DNA of 64,000 nucleotides from Hymenopus coronatus. Taxonomy: Eukaryota; Arthropoda; Insecta; Mantodea; Hymenopodidae. The stretch is from contig CM060884.1 in NCBI GenBank assembly GCA_030762935.1, positions 74,598,696 to 74,662,695 of the forward strand. Direction: 5' to 3'. Position 1 is the first letter of the stretch; every line of letters begins with the position of its first letter. The translations under genes were made by a program, and so were the position numbers. This document shows, piece after piece, positions 56,363 through 64,000 of this stretch. The notes under the pieces are model-generated. The model was not told where the DNA came from and searched no databases. It saw only the letters and a list, made by a program, of their open reading frames with translations.

Positions 56363-57250
56363 TATCTGTAGTGTTAAGCTCTATGGTGGAATAAGTGACA
56401 AATAAATATAATAACATTTTAAGAATGTTGTACAGTATCAAGATTAATAAAGATTTATAGCATATCATACTTAGAATTTGGAATCTAGCTGCAATTTTAA
56501 GTAATTAAGAATCTCCCAGGCGAGGAACTTTCACACTGAGCTGTGCAATGAAGATTTGTTACAAGTTTACGAGGAGCTAAAACAAGGAAATGCAGAGACG
56601 CCTACGCAAGCTGGGTCGTAATAAAATAAGATAGAGAAACGAATTTGTCTCATTTGAACACACGTTGTGCGTTTTATAGAGTATATTAATTCAAGCTTCA
56701 CTTAACTTTATTTCCCTGGGTACAAGATCCATTTAATTTGGAGATTCCATTACCTAGGGGATCGACTGGGCTCTGGCATCAACGATAATACTTGGCCGAG
56801 AAGAGGGTAGATTCGCTGCCACATGTAGCACAGAAGGAAATATTTATAGCAGTTTTAAAGCAGGAAAGATAGCGTTTCGGGATGTTGTCTGATGTTATGG
56901 CTCAGTTCCAAGAAAATGTTTGTCCTATGCCTCGCTTGCAAGGAAGAGGCTTATAATGCTATCATCTCTGTTAGTAAAGAAGAGAACAGATAACTCCATC
57001 GTGTCTTCTGACTTCATGCTAGAGTGGCTTGGATCTTCAACCCCCTCCTATAAGAACACAATGCACTTAAAACGTGTTTTTCGTTTTCACTATAGACGGA
57101 GGCCTCTCTGTTCGGACCTAAATCAAATTATTTCTACAATCTAATTATTAATTTCTCTCGTCCTAGATCCTGGTGTCCTATCCCGCCTCTACCTACAATG
57201 GTCATATCAGTTGTTGGAGGACATACACACAGAGGAATATAAAAGTAGAA
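56363..57250. other. Unassigned spacer
   Basis: No repeat recognised. A short plus-strand stretch at about 56540-56610 reads LCNEDLLQVYEELKQGNAET in one frame, which looks protein-like but is unassigned and isolated. Confidence 0.4.
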
Positions 57251-58741
57251 TGTTACATATCATAATTGTAACGAAAGCAACCTTAAAACAGTTGAGAATA
57301 TATAGAGGTTGAAACATGTACAAGGGCCGTTTTTTTTTCCAATCTCCGATAGGCTAAAATAAAAGACAAAATTTAGTACTACATTTTTGTACACTTATAG
57401 TTGCTTTTCCACATAATCACCGAAAATATTGGGACATTTATCGTACCTGTGCACAAGCTTTGCAGTACCTGCTTCAAAAAATGTTGCTGCCAATGATTTC
57501 AATTGAGCATTGACGTTGTTTTGAAGATCTTCGTTGGTTTGATAGTGCTGCCCTCTTAACCACGCCTACAGTTCAGGGAAAAGGTGAAAGTCGCTGGGTG
57601 CTTGGTCAGGACTGTACGGCGGATGATCGAAAATGTCCCATTGAAGTTGTTCAAGGAGCCGATGAGTTGTGCCAGCAGTGTGTGGACGAGCGTTTCATGG
57701 ATCAACACAATTGCTGAAGCCAGCATTCCTCTTCGTTTGTTTTGAATGGCTCTCCGCAAATGTCGTAAAGTTTCACAATAAACAGCTGCATTGATAGCGA
57801 TTCCGGGCTGCACCATTTGCGGCAAAAACTTTTTGAAGAGGGTATTGTAAAGCGTGTGCGCAGGTACGATAAATGTCTCAATCTTTTATGTGATTATGTT
57901 GAAAAGAAACCACAAATGTCAAAACCTTAGTAAAAAAATAATTGTTTTCTATGAACTTGTCTTTTATTTTAGCCTATCGGACGTTGAAATAAACAACTGC
58001 CCTTGTATAAAACCGAGTTGTAACTTAGGTAATCAAGACAGAGGTGAGCTAGCTTAATTCCAGGTAAAAGTCCACCAACCACCACCTGGTAATGAGCACA
58101 GGTTTTGGGCTAAATAACAGAAAAGGAAAGAGATAGGAATGAGTGAGACAAAAGTAGTCACTTGTCTTCCAGGAAGTACAAGACTTGGAAAAATAGACGA
58201 GATGAAATGGAAGTTACAGCGAGAGGGAAGCATATGAGAGCGATACTGACAAAACTTGATACAATTTATTCTCATAGTATGTAAAGTGATGTTACCAAGG
58301 GACCGATCAAAGATTTGTTTAATTTTATTGTGCGAGGGTTGGTGTCACCCAGTGGCAGTACAAAATAGAGAGCGCATCTCATTCTTACTAACTTACTCTG
58401 ATCTGTGTTTCGAGCCTAACGAGGTTAAGACGACGTCCACGCCCTAAAGGGTTGGGGAACGATGTGCTGATGGATAGTTTGGCCTCCTTGTAACTTTATT
58501 GAAGTGGTGGGAAGATTATTAATGTAAATATAGTGTAAGCAAGCAACTAGCTGCCTGTTACGCCTTTTAAAGTATCCTTGAAATAAAAAGCTCAAGTACT
58601 AAGGGAGTTGCAGTGTTGTTCAATATTTGACTCACCCACAAAATACTCTGAGATATAATTGGCTAGGCAACATTAGGAGTGGAATTTTCATCAGCTGCTG
58701 AGCCGAGGACGCCGGAGACCAACCACTGAGATCCCGCTACA
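57251..58741 (+). mobile_element. LTR-like repeat, copy B, split by a mariner
   Basis: 57251-57320 plus 58006-58741 match copy A at 20872-21650 (CATAATTGTAACGAAAGCAA; ACCGAGTTGTAACTTAGGTAA; CCACCAACCACC; AAGTGGTGGGAAG; CACCCACAAAATAC), ending CCCGCTACA. The TATA box of copy A is mutated here (AGTACAAAATAGAG). The poly(A)-like GAAATAAAAAGC is at about 58580. No target duplication at the outer edges. Confidence 0.65.
57319..58007 (-). pseudogene. Mariner deletion derivative (685 bp) with transposase piece
   Basis: The element is 57321-58005 with TA duplicated at 57319-57320 and 58006-58007. The ends share CAAGGGC and TCCGATAGGCTAAAATAAAAGAC in inverted orientation. The minus frame 57825-57556 reads PGIAINAAVYCETLRHLRRA, IQNKRRGMLASAIVLIHE, the Mos1-like stretch leading to the second Asp, which is frameshifted into Glu (IHE for HD). 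A C-terminal RYDKCPNIF piece lies near 57450. The N-terminal two thirds are absent. Confidence 0.88.
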
Positions 58742-59389
58742 CAGCCATTCACAATATTTGTCACACCGTGCGGCATGGTTCAACTTTGGCCCATATTTGA
58801 GAGATCATGGTTTCTCTTCCAATAACTGGCCTACCTAATTCATCGGGTTTCCCCAGATCACCAGACGAATACTGGTTAGGTTGCTTTCATCCCATGAGTT
58901 TCCTGTCCCACCTTGCCTCCCGAAGAGGGGGGGAAGGTTTCCAACCCCTTCAGCTGCTCCGGTGTGAGCTCTTCGGACCCCGAGCAGCCGTGGTACTTCT
59001 GTTACTCGAAGTAGTCGGACCGAAAACCAAACCCCTTCCGGAAGGAAGAATTCAGACTGGGTTGCAGTCGACGTGGGAGATTTGGCCCGCATGGACATGC
59101 CCGGGTGGGGCTGTGGGACGCCTTAACCCTTATTGTATGATTTATTGTACTACATATACCGTTCTTTCTCTAATTCGCACACCGGTATTTATATCCGGTA
59201 CCACAACTGAAGCGACTTCAATAGCTCTCATCGTTAGTACGCTACGAAACGGACTGGCCATCCATTCAAACCCAAACGTCGCGTCCCAGTGACTACAATC
59301 AAATGTTCCTGATGTAGAGGATGGGGAGGAACCAAGTAAAATAGCCGATGACACGCTTGAATGCTGATGGGGTTAAAGTTCATTGCAGT
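58742..59389. other. GC-rich unassigned block with open frames
   Basis: About 58800-59340 is clearly more GC-rich than its surroundings. A plus frame of 161 codons (58807-59292) and minus frames of 87 (59098-58835) and 70 codons (59354-59142) are open. I recognise no domain, signal peptide or transposon motif. It could be an old UTR of a retroelement, a decayed exon or chance. Confidence 0.4.
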
Positions 59390-59535
59390 TGCATGAATCA
59401 CTTTAGCCTATGTATTCTCTTATTTCCCTTATAATTACAAGGAAGCAAGTATAATTATTATTTCTCCAATAAGCTTTTTAAAAATAACTTGTTGCAGAGA
59501 TGTAGAGAAAGTCATGTGAATGGAAAAATCATATT
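59390..59535 (-). mobile_element. TE-1 3'-end fragment
   Basis: ATCACTTTAGCCTATGTATTC to GATGTAGAGAAAGTCATGTG. Only the distal 130 bp is present. Confidence 0.8.
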
Positions 59536-59999
59536 TTTACATCTTCTTGCGCTCATTAGTACTGTTTAACTGATATCGGTTGAGAGGAGTCATTATTTGG
59601 TTACCTGAAGGAGAGAAAAAGACTTAGAATGTTGGTGAATCTAACATATTTTGTGCACGCTAGAGTGCACGTGGTAGAAAAAGTACTAAGTAAACACCAA
59701 TGAGTCTCTGAAGAATATTTTGTAGAACATTTTCGTCAAAAACTAAATGGGCCCATTTGAAAAATAAATAATAAGCTAAATGAATAGATGAAGCTAAGGA
59801 AATTGGAATCTGAAAAATAAATTTAATGAAGCAGAGAGAGAGAGAGAGAAACTATTCTCTCAGAGACAAAGAAACGTACATTAGCAGCAAAGGCAATAGA
59901 AAAATACTAGCATTTTAAAATACATTTCATTATAAAGTTTAAAATAGGAAGAGGAGAAGTAAATTTAATTGTGTTATTAGTCCTGAAGTTAATAACAAA
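59536..59999. other. Unassigned spacer with (GA)n
   Basis: AT-rich. (GA)n tract at about 59831-59849. Confidence 0.45.
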
Positions 60000-60698
60000 A
60001 ATCATTCTTTACATTACTTTCTCCATATCTGGTGCAACAAAATACTCTTACTAATGCACATTCTTCCACCTTTTCACGCTTATATAAAATAAACATTACC
60101 AAAACTATTCTATCACATTATATTTCTCTCAACAAGGGAAATACACAAATATAATATGCTAAAGCGATAGTCAAATCTTTTAAAAACCGGTCTCTATATG
60201 ATGCTCTTGAAATGCCGTTCACTTTACTTGGTGAAGAGGCAGAAAAAAGAATAACGGCTTACCATTTGGGAAAAAATTATCTGGAGCAGAATTTAAACCA
60301 ATAATTAGGAAAAATTCAGAAATTGTTAACCCCATGAAAAAAATGCATTTGAATTAAAATTCTATGTTAACAGGATCTAACTTTTCTGTACCAAGATTTT
60401 GTTTAAATCGTACAGTTTAATGTAAAAGACTATTCCCAGGAAGCTCAAGATAAATATTTTATTTGTAATGAAAGTATCTTAAGCATTTTTATAAAAACTT
60501 ATACAGAAAAGAATACTTTCCAAAAGTTTCTATCTAATGGATAGTTTGAGGGGGGGCGTGGGAAATTTGTTAAAACCATCCTTCAAAGATGAAGAAATGT
60601 TAAACCTTAGATTGGTATTTATTCAACATTTAGTTTTTGAGCTATGCAAATAACACACTCACGCAAACACATTCTCTACATGGACGTGTAGAGAAAGT
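60000..60698 (+). mobile_element. TE-1 copy, oldest near-complete copy
   Basis: ACTTTCTCCATATC at 60016, and end GTGTAGAGAAAGT at 60698. Divergence is high, and the region between the CA tract and the palindrome is deleted (ACACATTCTCTACATGGACG). The non-LTR 3' end lies just downstream. Confidence 0.8.
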
Positions 60699-60704
60699 AA
60701 GAAG

Positions 60705-61290
60705 TAATTGATGAATAAGTGTATTTATTGACATAACAATACCACACATTGAATTTCAACAATCGCACGGGTCCTTACTTGCTTTTGTAATACACACTAA
60801 AACAACAACAAAGATTTAAAGCAGTAAACATGAAAATAAAACGATAAAGATAATTAAATACAGCAATTTAAATCTACAGCACAGAGTATACCTTATTCAA
60901 ATGCATTAATGTGCCCTATTATAATAGACTAATACACTTAAAAGAAATGCACGTACATAATATACACACAAAATATAAAACAATAACGCAACAATGACAA
61001 AAGTATGACATAAAATATATGACTATGTAAAACATTGTTGTCACTGTTGTTTAGTTTTTCTTATCCCTCCGCCCTCTTCTCTATTGGCAGCCTTCTCAGA
61101 TCTCAGCTGTCTTGCCTTAAGTATAAAGTTACCTAGCCCGTCCACGTCTTCCGTGCCTGCCAGTAGCGTCCAACATGCATCTAGCTCTACATTCGTGGTG
61201 GTAAAGAATCGCTACATCTTACTAAGATATGGGTCCATGACTCTTCCTCCTCGCAAATGGAACAGATTCTCGTCAGCAATTTTTGTGTTC
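60705..61290 (-). pseudogene. Non-LTR retrotransposon 3' end, inverted copy
   Basis: Minus-strand homologue of 5360-5935. C-terminal codons from about 61270 to 61035 (ICEEEESWTHILVRC-type zinc motif, then ELDACWTLLAGTEDVDGLG), stop, then a 3' UTR ending AATAAATACACTTATTC. The (AT)n tract of the other copy is short here. It is 5'-truncated at about 61290 and has small frame-breaking differences. Confidence 0.7.
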
Positions 61291-61669
61291 CTAAAGTAAT
61301 TAATGAAGAAAACAGAAAACAAGTTCTGATGCATTATTTAAGGGGATATGGAATGTGACACATTTAGCTGAAGCTGTGATAAGTTATGTCTCAGCGACCA
61401 ATGGACCATGAATCTGGTTTAATATATTCAGAGCCCTCGACAGATCTTGTGTGAGAATTTCTGCGCGATCTTGACAAAACCATACTCAGCGTGTATGCAA
61501 ATGGACGTTATCGAGCTTTACGAGTGGCGCCACTGGTCATGCTGAAATTTTCCTCAACCTCTCTCTCTATTGTGTGAGCTTTACAGTACTACTTGTGAAG
61601 CAATCCACTTAGGTAGAGAATTCTAGATTTAAATCTCCTCGCAACACAATTGAGGATTTTGCTTTACAG
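61291..61669. other. Unassigned spacer
   Basis: No repeat or gene recognised. Confidence 0.4.
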
Positions 61670-61815
61670 CAGAAAAAATCTGATCTGTTCCATTTACATG
61701 ACTCTGTAACCAATTATTGTTAAAAAGCGTATTCTTATATTTACTTCATGCTAATCGATATAAACATTAGCAGAAATTGTCCTTATTACTTGATCCCTTG
61801 TAAGTAGAAGGGAAA
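61670..61815 (+). mobile_element. TE-1 5'-end fragment
   Basis: CTGATCTGTTCCATTTACATGA to GTAAGTAGAAGGG. Then a full copy starts in the same orientation. Confidence 0.82.
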
Positions 61816-61819
61816 AAAT

Positions 61820-62634
61820 GTAATGTGTTCCATTCACGTGACTTTCTTTAGCTGTTCGGCAAACAAACCTTTTATTCATAACATTAATTTGTTATCTATA
61901 TCATATCTATCAAGATAAACGTAAGCAGAATTAGTCTTATTACCAGCTTCCTTGTAAGTCAAAGGTAAACAAGTAAATGAAAAGGCTTGAAGCGATAGTC
62001 AAGTCCTTTATAAACCGGTTGCTATGTGAAATAATTGAAACTGTTGCTTGCCAGGAATAAACAAACGAGAAAGGAGAAGAAACATGTATTTCTATATGAG
62101 AAAAGTTTAAGTGGCTAAAATTGAAACCAATAATCCGGAATATCTCCTAAACATTTACCTCTGCAAAAATGTATATAACATAAATTGTGTGTTTTAATGA
62201 GATTTACATGTTTTTCTTATGGTTTGCCAGTTATATAAATGTCATCCGTAATGAGGAGGTCTTCAGAGGCTGTTCCCAGAAAATTCAAGATATACATTTC
62301 GTTTGTCATAAAGATATGTTAAACATAAGGCAGTTTAATCAAAATCGTTAGAGCCACTTTTGAGAAAATCAAAACTTTAGAAAAAGTAAAGGGAGTTTGG
62401 GAAGGAGGGATTTTCTTGTTAATCCTCGTGTCGTTTAAATACCAAGTTTGGTACTTAACTTTTGAGCTAAGCTGTCCACACCCACACAAATACACACGGA
62501 ACTTTATTAAAATGGATTTTTTGATTTCAGGGAGACTCAAAACATGTATTTCCGGCGAAATCTCGGTATAGAACCTTAGGGTGCATTACTATACCTTCTC
62601 TATACACTATGTACGTAGAACGTGTAGAAAAAGT
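61820..62634 (+). mobile_element. TE-1 copy
   Basis: Hairpin AATGTGTTCCATTCACGTGA, ACTTTCTTTAGC at 61841, and end GTGTAGAAAAAGT at 62634. It has a short deletion in the GATGCGACACG block. Confidence 0.9.
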
Positions 62635-62844
62635 AATAAGTAAAAAGGTTTCGTGCAAACTAACTTACACAAGAGTATTCATTTTATCAAGAGCATTAGC
62701 AGAATTTATCTTAACAAAAATAGTCTTATTTTGTTTTTATTTTTTTCAATGGTATAGACCCTTTAACTTGAATGGTCATATCGGGGGTTTGACTTGTGTC
62801 ACAACTTATATTACTGTTAATCAATTGTATTCACTCTCACATTA

Positions 62845-62965
62845 ATGCTCCAGAAGATGTGGGGAGAGGGAATAGTTCTGGTTAGTGAAAAATTCCCCGC
62901 CCCTGCCTGGAATCGAACCCAGGACCGCCGGTGGGAAATCAGCGACCACTCGCCAATGATCTTAT
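62845..62965 (-). repeat. tRNA-derived fragment (SINE-E)
   Basis: Minus strand: TGGCGAGTGGTCGCTGATTT, then a perfect B box in CCTGGGTTCGATTCCAGGCA, then GCGGGGAATTTTTCACTAAC and CCACATCTTCTGGAGC. The acceptor stem is not paired, so it is a SINE piece rather than a tRNA gene. Confidence 0.6.
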
Positions 62966-63195
62966 TACTGCTTCGTTAAAAGCAAAAGAGAATACACTAG
63001 TATAAAACGATACTCAAATCTTTAGAGTCTGGTTCCTGAATGATCACTTCAAGTTCGGCTAGGTTTCCATGAGCAATAGTAAGAAGAAAACAAAATGAAA
63101 CAAAAGGCGACTTCCAGTTTGCGAAAAGCTACCTAGTCTAAAATTGAAAATTATAACAAAAAATATCTAAAAACCGTCAACTCTACAAAAAAGAA
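62966..63195 (+). mobile_element. TE-1 5'-half fragment
   Basis: GATCTTATTACTGCTTCG through AAAATTGAAAATTATAACAA and ATATCTAAAAACCGTCAACTC. Then the next copy starts. Confidence 0.75.
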
Positions 63196-64000
63196 AATCT
63201 GATGTGCTCCATTCACATTACTTTCTTTATATCTCTGTTATAAATTATTGTCAATAAGATTATTCTTTTATTTATTTCATACTAATCGAGAAAAATTAGC
63301 AGAAATAATCTTATTTCTTGCTTTATTGTAAGTAGAAGCGAAATAAGAGAGTACAATAGGTTAAAGTGAAAGCCAAAAGCTGGTTGCTATTTGATTGTAG
63401 TTCCTTTGTTAGTATGGACACGAGTTGACAAATTCCTATATGAGAAAACTTATGTTTTTCAAAGCTGAAACCAAAAACAAGGAATATCTAAAAAACGATC
63501 AACTCCACGAAAAAAATGTTTATAACATTAATTGCGTGTTCTAACGTCCTCTACAGTTTTTGTATGTTAAGTTTTTGTACATCTGCTGCAGTTTAGTCGT
63601 TATGCAAAATTCAGCCAGAATAAAGTAGTCTTCAGAGGCTATTTCCAGAAAATTCAAGATATACATTTTATTTGTCAGGTAAATATCTTTAATGTACGAT
63701 ATTTTAATCAAAATCGTTAAAGCCATTTTTAGAAAGTCAAAATTTTCGAAAAAATATTCCATGTAAAGGGTAGCTGGGAGAGGGGGTATTTTCTTCAAAA
63801 TCTTCGTAACTCATCCTTGGAAGATACCAAACCTAAATATCAAGTTTGGTTTTTAACGGACTTTTCGTTTTTGAGCTATGCTCTCCACAGACACACACAC
63901 ACACACATATACACAGACACACACAAACAGACAGACAGAGAGACACACACACGGACATTTTTCTAAAAATGCTTTTTTTTATTCAGGTCTCAAAACATGT
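63196..64000 (+). mobile_element. TE-1 copy, runs off the right edge
   Basis: Hairpin CTGATGTGCTCCATTCACAT, ACTTTCTTTATATC at 63220, full body, longest CA tract of the window (63890-63953). The window ends in CAAAACATGT, some 100 bp before the expected terminal palindrome. Confidence 0.92.

Overview
The window is repeat-dominated nuclear DNA from an animal, most likely an insect. The evidence is several mariner transposases with 'YSPDLAPSD' motifs, a Tigger/pogo remnant, jockey-like non-LTR reverse-transcriptase pieces, tRNA-derived SINEs with target-site duplications, AT-rich spacers and many microsatellites. The species is not identifiable. A large, repeat-rich polyneopteran genome (cockroach, stick insect or grasshopper type) would fit, but that is inference. 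I find no intact host protein-coding gene, no rRNA and no tRNA gene that looks functional. Nearly all long open frames are transposon remnants or chance frames.

Layout. 1-4160 is a 44-bp satellite: the left 2.5 kb is perfectly in phase and homogeneous, the right end is decayed, and a SINE sits at the transition. 5.0-6.0 kb holds the 3' end of a non-LTR retrotransposon; its inverted relative lies at 60.7-61.3 kb. From 9 kb to the right edge the window is filled by one repeat, here called TE-1. It is about 0.8 kb, non-coding and present in both orientations, with more than 15 near-complete copies and as many fragments. TE-1 has subterminal inverted repeats ACTTTCTCTACA / TGTAGAGAAAGT, a large terminal palindrome, a hairpin at the other end, an internal 11-bp-stem hairpin and a built-in (CA)n tract.

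Inserted between or into TE-1 copies are: SINE-A (five copies, four with clear target duplications); further tRNA-derived families; an LTR-like repeat (20.9-21.65 kb and 57.25-58.74 kb, the second split by a mariner deletion derivative at a TA); a triplicated jockey-like RT segment (30.2-31.5 kb); a 0.6-0.7 kb family with three copies (7.4, 11.9 and 31.7 kb); a Tigger-like derivative with a 113-bp tandem array (44.6-45.6 kb); and six mariner loci in several states of decay.

The least ordinary structures are: (1) a tRNA-containing foldback element whose tRNA 3' half is multiplied into eight exact 92-bp units (35.7-36.5 kb), with a relative at 6.4 kb; (2) TE-1 itself; (3) two mariner loci with in-frame tandem amplification (84 bp x3 and 75 bp x5) of the same transposase segment around the third catalytic Asp; and (4) repeated exact junctions between TE-1 and broken mariners. 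All coordinates come from reading the sequence by eye, and repeat edges are usually good to about 10 bp. TE-1 strand: '+' means the (CA)n tract and the terminal palindrome come last on the given strand.
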